From Microdochium bolleyi (lineage: Eukaryota > Ascomycota > Sordariomycetes > Xylariales > Microdochiaceae): 64,000 nucleotides of DNA. The notes under the pieces were generated by a model. It was given only the letters and a program-made list of their open reading frames with translations, was not told the origin of the DNA and did no database searches. Shown here in pieces: positions 31,450 through 42,954 of the stretch. The stretch spans positions 3,286,001-3,350,000 of the forward strand of contig KQ964246.1 of assembly GCA_001566295.1 (NCBI GenBank), given 5' to 3'. The stretch's first letter is position 1; each line of letters begins with the position of its first letter. Position numbers and translations under genes: made by a program.

Positions 31450-32000
31450 TTGCTGACCTTCCTCTGGTACCTCAGTCTCACCACATTGACCTTCTGTCTC
31501 GTCACAGTATTGTACGTACACTTGGGACATCTCCCATAGTACTTCTAGCACTAATCCTTGGTGTACCTGCGAATCCACTTGTTGCTTCCCAAGCATCTCT
31601 TTTCACAATTACATTTAAGGGTGGCCCAATCCTTGGGCAGGGTCGAGCGGGACATGGAGCAGCCGTGGCAGAGAGCGATGTTTTCAACAGGTTCGGAGAC
31701 ATCCGACTCCTCATCCCACTGGCGGGGCCACATGAGCTGCTTCATCGCGAGCACGGCCAGACACCCTTCGTGCCTTTCGACGTTGAGTGTGTGCTTGAGT
31801 ACGCTTGGCAAGAATAGACGATCCCGAAAAAATGCCCAGGAAAGGCACAGTCGCGTTGTTATCCCCTTTGGTGGCTCATGGTGCACGAGCGGAGTGAATT
31901 ACAATCTCGAAGTTGAGTCCAAGATGGAAATGGACCATCATACGGAGATGATGAAATGGCGGGATGTTCGACCACAGTCTATTGCTATTATCGCAGTGAC
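31450..32000 (-). pseudogene. small F-box / Cys-pair protein, copy D (decayed)
   Basis: Fragments of the same family lie in at least two frames: FEIVIHSARAP before an in-frame TGA near 31880, then KQLMWPRQW and ENIALCHGCSMSRS, ending in a stop near 31551. A shifted frame further on gives VQYCDETEGQCGE, which aligns loosely with VDWCDGENVECPSC of copy C. The F-box itself is barely recognisable. Boundaries are approximate. Assignment rests on the LMWP landmark and the first Cys pair. Confidence 0.6.
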
Positions 32001-32310
32001 GACGTAGGCCTGTTCAGTCTCAGTGTCTGGATTCTCCAGCTGCGTCAAAATAGGCTGTGTATATTATCATTCGCCAAGAGGCCTGGCAACACGCTTAAAT
32101 GAGTCCTCACCGCAAGCTGTAATGTCATGAGAAGTTTGCACATGATCAGTCGAGGGTGCTGGTATTCCCTTGTTTATGCTACATTCTATTGTGGTAAACA
32201 TGGCCCTCCCCAGGTCACTGGCCGCCACTGCTGCTGATGTGATGATGCTGGACAAATTCCGGATCACTAAGCACTGCAACCCATCGGTGTCGTGTGCCTT
32301 TCCCGATCCG
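32001..32310. other. spacer between F-box remnant D and UBA3
   Basis: No gene is seen; it includes the UBA3 3' flank. Confidence 0.4.
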
Positions 32311-33588
32311 CTATGACGCGAATTGGAGCAGGAATCTGAAAGTCAACGTTGGGAACGCTGGATCGGTGACTACAACCTCATGGTTGACGTCCAGCTTCAG
32401 ATCCTGCTTAAGCTTCTTCTCGAGGTTCGGCCGAGTCTGCTCTTCTATGCTTGGTGGAAACTGCATGTATAGAGTCTTGCCCTCGGCGCGTATCGACGGT
32501 TTCTTGAGCTGTAGGTCGGCCTTCATGGCGAATGAGTCCAGGAGCTCCTGGAGAGTCCACTCGGGATCTACCCGCAGTGGCTTCGCCTGGTTGCCGCAGA
32601 CAGCGCAGTCGTCCTTCTTCTCGTTCTTGAATGTGTGCGTGTAGATGGATTCGTCGCCGGTATACATCATGTAGCTTTCCTCGAATCCCAGAGCGGGAGC
32701 CGCACTGGTGGCAATCTTCAGCGCCTCGTTGCAGCAGCTCGCCGCGATGATGGCGTTGGTGGATGCTATCGCAGGGATGATATTCTTGACGACACCCTGG
32801 GTGAGCGAGTATGTAACACCGGAGATGCCAAATTCGCTCGCTCGCGCGGTGGCCTTCTGGTATAGCCAGGTGATGTGCTCCGGGTCGTCCTTGTCCAAGG
32901 CTGGAAATGGCTTCTCCTGATCCCAGGCGATGATGTGGGCCCACTCAATGCAGTGTTCTGGTTGCCGGGGAATGGTTGCAAGCGTGCACAGAGGCACCGC
33001 CGCACGAGGGGTGTACAAATCGAGCTGGCACTCGATGCATGGCGTCATGGTTGGGAAAACGACACGTGTCTGTCCTTTGAAGCCTTCCGTGCCGCCGTCG
33101 ATGAGTGGCTTGAGCGAGTCCTGGTTGTCTTCGTCGACCATGTTGACCAGCGTGGCATTGATCCACCGGCGGGCCTCTATGCTGTCGAGGCCGCAGACGA
33201 CGATCTGGAACTGCATGTAGAAGTCCTCGTCGAACTCCTGGATTTTGCAGTTGTGTGGCGTGATCTTGACACCTTTGACGCGCTTCTCGACGAATGCGGC
33301 TGCCACCTCGGCCTTGTACTTACCAACATCGTCCTTGCGGAACAGAAACTGACGGTTGAGGTTGGAGATGTCGATTGTGTCCATGTCGATGACGTGAATG
33401 TCCTTGAACCCTGACAGGGCGAGGTTCTTGAGAATCTCGCAGCCGAGACCACCGGCACCGATGACGAGGATCTTGGCCTGGTCCAGCATGGACAGAGCCT
33501 CTGGGCTGACATCAGAGTCGGCGTTGAAGGGGCCGGCAGTCTGCCGGATCCGGTTGAGGTATTTCCATCGAGCCGAGTCCGCCGCCAT
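32311..33588 (-). CDS. UBA3: NEDD8-activating enzyme E1 catalytic subunit UBA3
   Basis: Forms a heterodimer with ULA1/APPBP1 and activates NEDD8/Rub1 for cullin modification (family knowledge). A single exon gives 425 residues. The adenylation domain starts with ILVIGAGGLGCEILKNLALS; the nucleotide block DMDTIDISNLNRQFLF follows. TPCIECQ (Cys184, Cys187) and a later CAVCGN pair form the structural zinc site. The catalytic cysteine is Cys201 in AVPLCTLATIPRQPEHC. A C-terminal ubiquitin-fold domain ends the protein. Neddylation activates SCF ligases, so this gene lies beside an array of putative F-box adaptors; the neighbourhood is probably coincidental, since UBA3 is a single-copy housekeeping gene. 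Confidence 0.96.
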   Translation of the reverse strand: MAADSARWKYLNRIRQTAGPFNADSDVSPEALSMLDQAKILVIGAGGLGCEILKNLALSGFKDIHVIDMDTIDISNLNRQFLFRKDDVGKYKAEVAAAFVEKRVKGVKITPHNCKIQEFDEDFYMQFQIVVCGLDSIEARRWINATLVNMVDEDNQDSLKPLIDGGTEGFKGQTRVVFPTMTPCIECQLDLYTPRAAVPLCTLATIPRQPEHCIEWAHIIAWDQEKPFPALDKDDPEHITWLYQKATARASEFGISGVTYSLTQGVVKNIIPAIASTNAIIAASCCNEALKIATSAAPALGFEESYMMYTGDESIYTHTFKNEKKDDCAVCGNQAKPLRVDPEWTLQELLDSFAMKADLQLKKPSIRAEGKTLYMQFPPSIEEQTRPNLEKKLKQDLKLDVNHEVVVTDPAFPTLTFRFLLQFAS

Positions 33589-34110
33589 TGCTGCTAAATG
33601 ATGAGGGCGGCCTGGAGATGAGGCTGGACGATGTGCGGCGGAGAGAATGGGTGTCCACCTGATGACAGATGCAACCGCCTCGGAGACGACGGGAATGGTG
33701 CAATCGGAAGATATGCTGTGCTTCCTGGATGGGTGTTGGCGCCTGAGGCCGGGGGGGTGTGATTCTACTGCTCTGAGACTGGAGTGAGCTGAGGAGATGC
33801 CGGAACCCGGACGTCACCTCTCACCAGCATTCAGGCACGGGTTGTCGTCGAGGTCGCTGATCCATGCGAGCCGCGGTGGGTCCTGGATGGCGGGGCGTCC
33901 GGTGCAGGCCTTCAGTTCAGCGACAGCAAGCTGCGAGTGGAGTGGATTGCAGATGCACTTTGCACTTACAACAACGCCCCTACGTACAACTTCCGACGCC
34001 AGGCTACTCGTCCTCGATTACAACGACGAGCAGCGCATCCAGGATCGAATCAGGGACGTCTGATGATGCCTCAGAGAAGCCCAACTTTCCGCCCTTGAGG
34101 TGTGCCAAAC
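33589..34110. other. divergent promoter region UBA3 / TEL2
   Basis: A GC-rich shared upstream region of about 520 bp. A plus-strand open frame at 33797-34063 has no recognisable product. Confidence 0.5.
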
Positions 34111-37100
34111 ATGGACCAGCTACTCACGCCTGTGAGCCGGACCTACAAGGCTGCGCCAGTCGTCGAGGAGGACTTCCTCACACTTGCGCAATCCCAGACT
34201 ACGGCCACTCCAGCAGAGGCCAAATTCAAGACTCAATCGCCAGAGGAAGCTCTCAAGGCATTGAAGAGCCAGCCGAGCTATGATAAGCTCATCGAGGTGC
34301 TGAAGTATTTCCGTAAAGGAATTGATAGCCACCATGACTTCGACATACGGCAGCCAGGCCCGCAGAGTGCGCAGATTGTCCATTTGTTAGTCTCAGAGAT
34401 CGCCCCAAATTACTGGCCACTTTTGAGCGGGGAGTCGTCGACAGGAGAGGCAAGAGACCTCGAGGCGTTCCTCGCGGCTTTGAGAAGCGTGACGGGCATC
34501 AACTCTATCATAATTCATCTAAAGGCCCTCCTGAGGGAGGCGCAGTCTGACCCCAAGGGCACTCGAAATACTCATGTAGTCGCAAACCTACAGTCAACCC
34601 TGAATCTCCTGTCTACACTACTCTCACCAGAGAACACCGTCGAAGAGATGTGGACAGTCATCAAATCCTCACAGATCCCAGCACAATCACGGACACTTCG
34701 TCAAGACCTGATCGGTTTCCTCACAAACAACAAGATCACCTCGCTGTCTGCGGAGGCAGATTACTTCCTACGACAGGCTGACAAGAGCCAGAAGGACGTT
34801 TGGACGTCTTCCTCCAAAGCATACATTGACTGGCTGCTCCGCAATGTCATCTCGGGCCTCACAAACTCGACAGACCAGGAGAGCGAGAAGTTCTGCGCAG
34901 ATGTCCTGTCCCGGGCGATGAAGTTAACGCATTCAGGTGGGAGATCATATGAGAGCTCGTCATGAACATGGAAACTAATGTGAAATAACAGAAATGATAC
35001 CTCAAACGCTTTTCAATAGCCTCTTTCTCGAAAACGAAGAGCGGAGAAAAATCTTTATGAAGGTCTTGGACTTGCTGCCCTCCTCGGACCAGAAGAAGTG
35101 GTTGTCAACAATCATCAAGCACATATCCACAGCCAGTCTCACTTCTATAGATGACGGCGACTCGACCGCGGACTATCCGGTTATCTGGGCAGCTGTTAGC
35201 GCGATACGAACCATTGTGGGAACAAATAAAGTGCGGAAGGCTTTCCTCCTAGATTGGCTGACCAGTGCTGGCGGCGCGGGCATTGGCGACGGCAGCGGTA
35301 TTCGGAGGGCCGTGGTGGGAGCCCTTGCGGAAGACAGGGAGATGCTTGTCACCGTCCTCGAACAATGTACGAGTCAATTTGGCGATCAACTCTTCATCAA
35401 GCACGCTCCCATCCTCCAGCAAGAAGGTATGTCACAAGCCCATGGGCACACTATCAAATACGCCGATCCTGATACAGACTACAGCACATGCGCAAGTCTT
35501 GCTTCTCGCTGCTGGATATGTACACAGCCTGGCGCCAATCAAGTTGACTCTGCTCTTGAGATCAAGTTCATATCTCAACACAATATCGAACAGGATAGGG
35601 GCCTCTCAGAGTCGAGCGCGTATCTTGGGCATGGTCGTTGGCGAGGCACTTTCGAGCTTGGTTCACAACGACAAAACCAAACTCAACTTCAAGATGGACG
35701 AGGTCGATACTGAAGATGCCCAGTGGTATAAATCACTAGTCAGCGTTCGTGACCAGGCCGGACCTCTTGATCCGCTGAGGAGCCCTGAGGCACCAGCAGC
35801 ATTCTCGCTTCCGAAGCCGAGTACCAAAGCGGCACGTAGCACCAAGAAACAGCTGCCTCCCATCACGAAGAAGCCCGCACAGACAGGCTTCATCATCGAA
35901 GAAATCGAAGATGACGATGCGCAAGAAGATGAAGACCCTGACCTGGTTCCTTTTGCAAAGCCAGATTCGGACGAAGAGGACTCGGACGAAGACCCAACCC
36001 TGATCAATCGAGACAAGCCGAAGACACCCGTCTATATCCGTGACCTGATCACATATTTCAGAGACACGGAGAGCTATGATCGTCAGAAGATTGCCATCAC
36101 AACAGCTCCTACACTTATTCGTCGCAAGGGCAACTATGGCACCGAAGTCTCGTCGCATGCTGAGGAGCTGGCCACCATCCTTGTGGGCTTGGAGAACAAG
36201 TATGACCTTGAAGACTTTGAGAGTCTACGACTACAAGGCATGATTGCCATCGTCCTGGCACAGCCCAAGAAGATGGCGCCATGGTTCGCCAAAACCTTCT
36301 TCGACGGCGATTATTCTTTGTCGCAAAGAGCATCGGTGCTTGTCGTCCTTGGACTGAGCGGCCGGGAGCTTGCCGGTTTCGAGGTGTCTGAATATTCCGC
36401 GGCAGCGGCCTTTCCCTCGAAAAGCCTTCCATCGAGAATCGAGAAGCATTACATCCAGGTGCCAGAAAGCCAGGTCTATGGCGGCATTCGGGGCTCTCAG
36501 CTCAAGCCGCTACCTGCGAATGCTCTTGACAATCTGGCACAAGATCTTTCTCAGACCTTCCTTGCACCTCTCGCTGCGGAAGCTGCAGACGCGACATCAG
36601 GCCCCGATGCGCTCAAGCTGTCGTCTTTCACTTCTCGCCTGAAGCAGGCAGAAAGCTCTGGGACAACAATGAGGAGAAACACAAAGAAGACCGGCGTCAA
36701 GTCCATCCCAAATACGACAGCCGCGATCATCGCATCGTCATTCTTCTTCCCCCTCACCTCGCGCTTCCAAGCAGCCATGCACTCGAGCTCAGCAGCGGTC
36801 CGTGGCCTGCTCTTCCAGCCGCATCTGCTTGTCGTGTTTCTGAAGACACTCGCTCTCCTGCTTCACGCTGCAGGACCGAGCACACTCGCACTGCCACAAA
36901 TGACCGCAGAGTTGTGGGATATTCTGCTTGGCGTGCGCGGGCAGTGCGCGGGTGCCCTGGATGTGACTCAGGCCGTACTCTTTGGACTGATCGCCCTGTT
37001 GGACGTCAATGAGAACAACATGCGGGGCCTCTGCAACACCCACGGCAGGCAGATCGTCGAGACTACGGAGTGGGTGAGCAGTGTGTTCGACAGTACGAGA

Positions 37101-37232
37101 GGTGGAGACGAGGCTGGCGGCGGTGAGGAGAATCAGGTTAAGATGATGGCGGCTGGTGTGCTCATCCGGCTGAGGGAAGCGATTGAGAAGCACCAGGCCT
37201 TGTTGATGGGTGATTTGATAGGATACTCCTGA
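34111..37232 (+). CDS. TEL2: telomere length regulation protein TEL2 (TTT complex)
   Basis: Subunit of the TEL2-TTI1-TTI2 cochaperone that stabilises PIKK kinases such as ATM, ATR and TOR (family knowledge). Three exons, 34111-34936, 34992-35426 and 35485-37232, give about 1002 residues, typical for fungal Tel2. Junctions restore KLTHSEMIPQTLFNSLF (phase 1) and LQQEAHAQVLLLAAGYVHSL (phase 1). The N-terminal half is an alpha-helical repeat; an acidic linker (IEEIEDDDAQEDEDPD and SDEEDSDEDP) precedes the conserved C-terminal domain beginning PVYIRDLITYFRDTESYD. The acidic linker contains Ser in acidic context as in CK2 sites, which in other species recruit the R2TP complex. The ATG at 34111 is used because the upstream in-frame codon is GTG. 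Confidence 0.93.
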
Positions 37233-37360
37233 TCGTTCGATTCAAAATATAAAAAGTGTCACAAAGCAAATGCTAAGTGTGCTCACCACAATAAAATCGT
37301 GGAAATGTATGCTTAACGCATGATGGGACTATTACTTTGTTCTTTTTAATCTTTCTGACG

Positions 37361-38425
37361 TTACTTTTTGTCAAGTATCCTGGTAGTCACCTTCTTCGGC
37401 AGGCAATACACCGGATCAACCTCCTCTAAGCCCGGGTATCCGAGCAAACTCAGCCCCGTGAGGCCAAACAGCGTGTGGAACACATCGACCATGTCGCCCG
37501 GCCTGTCCGAGATCCCGCCGTTCTCCATGTCCTGACATTGCAGTATGAACCCGATCAACTTGTCCCTGTCGATCCAGTGCGTGCGGTTAATCATCGCGAG
37601 GCTGCTGAGCACCCACCAGCTGTAGCACACATCCTCCTTCTTCTCGGGGCGGCCGTTCAGCCCGCCGCAGGCGACCTGCCGCTCGCTGAGCCACCGGCCC
37701 AGCTTGTCCACGTCCTCGATCAGATCCTGGCGTCCCGCGATGGTCAGGGCGCCGACGCACGTGAAGATCTGTCCTGAGTGGGACTCCGCTCCGGGAGTGA
37801 GGCCGTACCCTCCGTCGAAGTTTGCGCAGGCCGCAACGTGGTTCACCGCGGCGGTAACGTCTATCGTCGACTCGTCCAGACGGCCGAGCAGGGACAGGGC
37901 GTTGAAGGCGCCGTAGAGGAACCTCGTGTCCTCCTCGCCCCACTCGTCACCCGTGAAGCTGCCTGTCTCGCGGTTCTGGAGGCTGGCGATGACTGTTTTC
38001 CCCAACGGAAGTCAGCTTTTTGAACATCATACTAGGCAGCAGACCTCCCTATCTGACTCACAATCGACGACCTTCCGCCTCCCGCCTCCAGCCCCCCTAG
38101 AATCCAACACGTCCAGCGCATCCAGCAGCGCAAAGGTCTGCACCGCGCTCACAGTGTACAGCATGTGCGGGTCGTGGCCCGGCGCGGCGCCGAACCCACC
38201 GCTCGCCTCGTCCTGGCACGAGAGCAGGAACTCGATCGTGTCCTCCCTGCCCAGGGCGTCCGGGTGGCCGAGCAGGTGTAGCGCCGTGGAGCCCCAGTAA
38301 ACCCCGTTGAGCCGCAGGTGCTCCGTCAGCCAGTAGTCGTACTCGTCGCGCCGTGTGTCGAGCGACTGGATGTACGACACGTGGGCCGCCGTGGCTAGGC
38401 GCAGGTCTGTGGAGAGGTCTGCCAT
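37361..38425 (-). CDS. BET2: Rab geranylgeranyltransferase beta subunit
   Basis: Beta subunit of type II geranylgeranyltransferase, which prenylates Rab/Ypt GTPases in the cytosol with the escort protein (family knowledge). Two exons, 38425-38062 and 37992-37361, phase 1, give 331 residues. Five to six prenyltransferase repeats are seen (for example EFLLSCQDEASGGFGAAPGH, ACANFDGGYGL and GGLNGRPEKKEDVCYSWWVL). Zinc ligands are probably the Asp and Cys of EDVCYSWW and the His of DVFHTLFG. The splice restores KVVDFIASLQNRETGSF. It is convergent with TEL2, 128 bp between stops. Confidence 0.95.
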
Positions 38426-39327
38426 GCTCGTGGAAATGTACAATGCTGTCTTTGGGAGGAGAAGAATTCCCGATCTCTGTCGTTGATGCTCCCACCCGGC
38501 CCCGGTGTCGTCGTGAGGCGGGGAGCTTGATAAGTGGTGATGGTGGGGTCCCTCGACGATACTCTCAGACGAGCTCGGCTCGATCAGGCTGGCGACGGAA
38601 ATGGTGACCTCTTTCCACAAACCGTGCCGATGACTGGCGTTGTACGGAATGACTCAACTCAGTCTCAAATGTTCATCCAGGCAGAAGTACCGTTCTCACT
38701 CATCTTCAACACCAGTCGTCGTGGTTGCCTTGACCTTCCCTCCTCACCCCACTTTTCCCCAATCCCCAACTCCTTCTATAAATCACCCATCCTCCCATCC
38801 TTCCCCTCTCTCTCTCTTTCCTTCTCCTCTCCAGCTTTCCTTTGCCATTCATGGCTAAGATCAAGTTGTAGTATCTGTTCTTGACACCTTAAAACGTGTT
38901 ACGAGTGCCTCTTACCGGCCTCGATCCGCACCTTGTAAAGGTCAATCTTTTGAAAGAGCAAGGGCTGCTGCTGGGTCGACCGCTATGTGCTTGCACATGA
39001 CGGTTCTCGGCTGTGTCCTTCGTGTCCCTGGTATCACACTGCCTCCAGGCGATGCGTAATTTGTTTTGGTTTTTTTGTGATTTTCGTTGCAGACTTGGGC
39101 TGGTTCCTGGGTTGTGAAGAAGATCACGTTCTGAGCGAAGAATGGTTAAGTCCAGCACAGCTATGAACATGTTCGGGTTACAAACAGACACACAGGATGA
39201 CGGAACGCTAGACGTGAAGTGCGTGACGGCGGATGCAGTATTCTAGCATGATCATTTTTCTACAATTTTGCGGATAAACACGGTCCAGCTTATACGTACA
39301 GAGTATACACTTTTACATCGACCCCAG
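38426..39327. other. intergenic with CT-rich tract and orphan TATAAA
   Basis: Lies upstream of BET2 and downstream of mS29. On the plus strand a TATAAA near 38778 is followed by a long pyrimidine tract (about 38785-38840) and an ATG at 38851 whose frame closes after six codons. This looks like a strong fungal core promoter, but no gene follows that I can recognise. Confidence 0.4.
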
Positions 39328-40800
39328 TTACATGGCCATGCGGTTGTCATACAGCGCAGCACGCTCCATCTCGGCCACAATACCACCACCAGCCATGGTC
39401 CACTTGTCCGACACGCTGTACTCGTCGACCTTGGTCCGCAGCATGCCGCTGGAAGCCCAGTACTCCATGAGGCTGCGGGCCTCGGCCTTGTCCAGGCCGC
39501 GGACCTCCTGGATCTTGACGTCCTTGAGACACTCGTACACGCGCTCGTCCTTGTTCTTGCAGTACGGGTCGCGCGGGGGGACCGGCAGTCCCTTGTGCCG
39601 CGCCGTGGCCTGCTCGAGAGCCTTGTTGAGCGACGGGATGATCGGGCAATTGCTCTGGCTGGTCGTGCCGACGATGGCGGCGCCGTTGGGGAACTTGACC
39701 TTGCCACCCAGAGCATCGGCAAAGAGCCCCACGAGCGCCATGTCGTGCGAGTGGATGAGCTCGTAGGTGGGCGAGCGGTAGTCGCTGACGCGCATCATGT
39801 GCGCCAGTCCGTCGAGCGTGAACATGACCGGTGGCCGGCCGGGCCGGGTAAGCTCCTCCCAAAAGGCCTTGAAGACGGGCCACGCGAATTCGGGGTCCTT
39901 GGTGGCTGTGAGCATCTGCGCAAGCGTCATGCTGCGCGAGATGTTGACGGGGAGGTAGAGGTAGTCGCCCTCGACCTTGTGCTGATTAAGCACCGGGTTG
40001 GCCTTGTGGATGGCCTGCATCAACTTGATGGTCGTTGACGGCTGGGCGTAGAGATTGGAGTCTTGGATCGGCGAGTAGTCGACGTGCGCTGTTGTCAAAT
40101 CTTGGACTGCAGGTACACAATGTCAGTCACAGCTCAAAGGCATAAGTTCTGCGCAGATAGTCTTACCCTCAGGAATATGGATCACACAGTAGTTGTTGAG
40201 GAGTCCAGCGGACAAGATCTGGAGATCCAATATGCTCTTCCCGGAACCCCGCTCACCGGTGATGACGGTGCGCAACGCCTCCTTCTTCTCCACCGCATCC
40301 GTGATCTGCTTGACAATCTCGGCCGTTTCCTTACGAATGAGCATGTGCGGCGACCTGAACAGCGACCAGTTCTGGGTGGGCTTGAAGGCCTCAATGGTCC
40401 GGAGCTGGTCCACGAGGTCGCCCGGCAGCCGGACGACCTTGCCGACCGACTGTGGATCGCTGATGACCTCCTTGCTGAGCTCTGGCAGCCCGGGCACCTC
40501 GAGAGCGTTGTCGTTGCTGAGCTGGATGCGCTTGCGGAACGCCTTTCGCTCGCCCGCGGCCACCGGCCGGCTCTTCTCCGTGGGCTTCTTCTTCTTCTTG
40601 CCGAGAGTCAGCCGCTTTCCCGCGCGGACATGGCCCTTGCCCGTGCTCTCCTTCTTCTTGTTGACTGGCGGGGCGCTGAGGAGGGCGGTTGTCGAGAAGA
40701 GCGAGACCGAAGCGGGTATCGGTGCAGCGACTGCGGGAAAGGCCAACAGGCGGTGCTGCGAGGGCCTCGCGAGGCATCTCCAGCAATTGGCGGTCGCCAT
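39328..40800 (-). CDS. mitochondrial small-subunit ribosomal protein mS29 (DAP3 family)
   Basis: GTP-binding protein of the mitochondrial 28S/37S subunit head (DAP3/Rsm23 family). Two exons, 40800-40167 and 40106-39328, phase 1, give 470 residues. The N terminus MATANCWRCLARPSQHRLLA is a basic mitochondrial presequence, followed by a Lys-rich stretch. The P-loop is TVITGERGSGKS; downstream blocks include VMFTLDGLAHMMRVSDYRSP and the end AALYDNRMAM. The junction reads IPEGVQDLTTAHVDYS, the family motif that follows the nucleotide fold. It is divergent from the ribosome-biogenesis gene RRS1 across 467 bp. Confidence 0.94.
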
Positions 40801-41267
40801 GGCTGTGGTGTTGGCTGCCGGAGGCGTCGCTCGCTGCTGTCGGTCAGCGAGGGCTTCGCGAGTCGTGCTGGTCGTCGACCGTCGAAAAGTTACATGGACC
40901 ACTTTCTTGAGTGGATGTGCTTGTCTGTTGCGCAACCAGCAGCTCGCTGGGTCAGAGTCCAAAATCTCGACATGCGTTTACTGGGGGGCCTTTCCGGTGC
41001 AGAGCCCAGAATTGACGGGGGGTGCACCCGCCTTATCGATAGACCACGGCTCCAGAAAAAAGTGAGCGGGCTTGCTGCGCAGCCAGTGCAACTTATCTCA
41101 TGCGACTTTTCGGCTTCCCTCCTTTGCACCAGCACGACTTCCGCCAGAACCAGAACAACTGCCACTGGTCGCCACATACCCAGTAACAAAAGCACGACCG
41201 GGAATCTAGCCAATCTGCGCAGAAATCATAACCACAGCCACTGCAAACTCCCACCACCGCCGCAGCA
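40801..41267. other. bidirectional promoter region mS29 / RRS1
   Basis: 467 bp separate the two ATGs. Open frames here are extensions of shadows. Both flanking genes serve ribosomes, one mitochondrial and one cytosolic. Confidence 0.55.
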
Positions 41268-42002
41268 ATGGCGCCCACAGCAGTCGCAAGCAAGCCCAAG
41301 CTCGAGGTCCAGGTCGACCGCCCGACGCCCTACACCTTCGACCTGGGCATCCTGCTCGCCAGCGACCCGAACCCGATCTCCGCCGCGAGCGCGACGGCCT
41401 ACGACGAGAACGACCAGCCGATCCCCGGCGCCGCGCCGACCACCTCGGCGGGCAAGGAGGCGCAGCTCGCCGCCGTCGCGCGCGACGCCGCCCAGGCGCT
41501 CATCAACCAGCTCCTCACGACCTGCCCCCTGCACTCGGCGCCCACGGGCGTCCTGCTGTCCCTGCCGGCCGCCACGACGCCCATGCCGCGCGAGAAGCCC
41601 CTCCCGCCGCCCAAGGAGCCGACCAAGTGGGAGCTTTTCGCCGCGAGGAAGGGCATCAAGCCCAAGACGCGCGAGCAGCGCCGTATGCGGAACCAGGTGT
41701 TCAACGAGCAGACGGGCGAGTACGAGCGGACCTGGGGCTTCGACGCCAAGGCCCACCACAAGAAGAAGGAGGAGGGCATCATCCAGCAGGACTGGCTCGT
41801 CGAGCTCCCCGGCCAGGGCCCCCAGTCTGGGGGTGGCGCCGGCAAGGAGAGCGGCGGTCGCGGTGCGGCAGCGGGAGCGGAGGGCGAGGACGGCGGCAAG
41901 CCGGGCAAGGTCAGGAAGGTCAAGGCTGGCGGGACGCCATTCTCGAACAAGAAGCGGAAGATGCTGGCGCCCAAACAAAGCAAGAAGAATACCAGGTTGT
42001 AG
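41268..42002 (+). CDS. RRS1: ribosome biogenesis regulator RRS1
   Basis: Nucleolar factor for 60S assembly; with Rpf2 it brings the 5S RNP into pre-60S particles (family knowledge). The single exon gives 244 residues. The signature region PTPYTFDLGILLASDPNP sits near the start, followed by the helix EAQLAAVARDAAQALINQLL. PLPPPKEPTKWELFAARKGI and NQVFNEQTGEYERTWGFDAK are conserved RRS1 blocks, and a Gly/Lys-rich tail ends in KKNTRL. The length is at the upper end of the fungal range because of the Gly-rich insertion near residues 188-215. Confidence 0.95.
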   Translation: MAPTAVASKPKLEVQVDRPTPYTFDLGILLASDPNPISAASATAYDENDQPIPGAAPTTSAGKEAQLAAVARDAAQALINQLLTTCPLHSAPTGVLLSLPAATTPMPREKPLPPPKEPTKWELFAARKGIKPKTREQRRMRNQVFNEQTGEYERTWGFDAKAHHKKKEEGIIQQDWLVELPGQGPQSGGGAGKESGGRGAAAGAEGEDGGKPGKVRKVKAGGTPFSNKKRKMLAPKQSKKNTRL

Positions 42003-42954
42003 GAGGGGACCCGGAGGAAGTTTCGAGTGGCTTCGTCACAGGTTGGCACCTGCACATGCTGCTTCGCTCCCATATCACGGGAGCCTCTTTGTTGGTGGCA
42101 CTTCATTCCTGCTGCATTTCATATGGCGTTCTATGGGATTGCATTTGAAAAGAGCACCTGTTTGGACTTGTGGAGACCCTAAATGTACGGACGATGAATC
42201 GAAACCATAAGACCAAGAAGCATTATTGAGCACGTCCTAAGATCCTGACATTTCTGATATTGCAAGAGTCTGCTTCTCTTTGTTCAACCACGTGTGAACA
42301 CCAAGATCATCCTGTCGAAGAAGGTACGAGTACATGAGCAGTCGCATCGTAGTTCTCAACGACCGAGAAAATTCCTGTCTTGTTTCAACTGCCATTGGGT
42401 CATCGAATCTGTAGCTTGAAATGAGGTAAAGCAGAAACGTTACAAAATGCATCACGCTATGCCGCCACCAGTTTAACCTGAATCGTCAGAGTTATATACA
42501 AGATCATTCTTTTCATACCCCTCTCACTCCGAAACAACAGTTGTCCGTAACGGAAAATGCAAAAGCATTGTAAATAAAGTCTCGGCAAATGATCGCAGAA
42601 TCGACCACGGTTCGTGCTCGTATGAATGCACCGATATTACACCCGGAACGCATATCTCTGCCACACTGCGCACTACAGAAATGCAGCCTCGGCGACCGTA
42701 CGGGGTCTGTGAGACCGACCTGTACCCGGTAAATTTGGCACGAAGTGAAGGTTGTAGTGAGCAAGGCGCAAACCAGGATGAATACGCCCAAGAGACGAAA
42801 TAAATTGAATGATGGAGGGTATTGTTTGTCCAAATCAACAGGAGATTGGGATATCATAAGCCTAAGTAAACCATCGACGCCGAAACGCTATCGAATGTTT
42901 TGGTACCGATGGTTCGTTTCTGTCCCGCCCAAGAGCTACTGGGACTAGATCAGA
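42003..42954. other. convergent intergenic region
   Basis: About 950 bp between the ends of RRS1 and the RhoGAP gene. Only short frames are present and none is convincing. Base composition is more AT-rich than in the genes, as expected for 3' UTR sequence. Confidence 0.5.

Noticed and set aside
27193..33588. Functional link between the F-box array and the neighbouring NEDD8 E1 gene
   Set aside because: Both belong to SCF biology, but UBA3 is a conserved single-copy gene and adjacency alone is not evidence.
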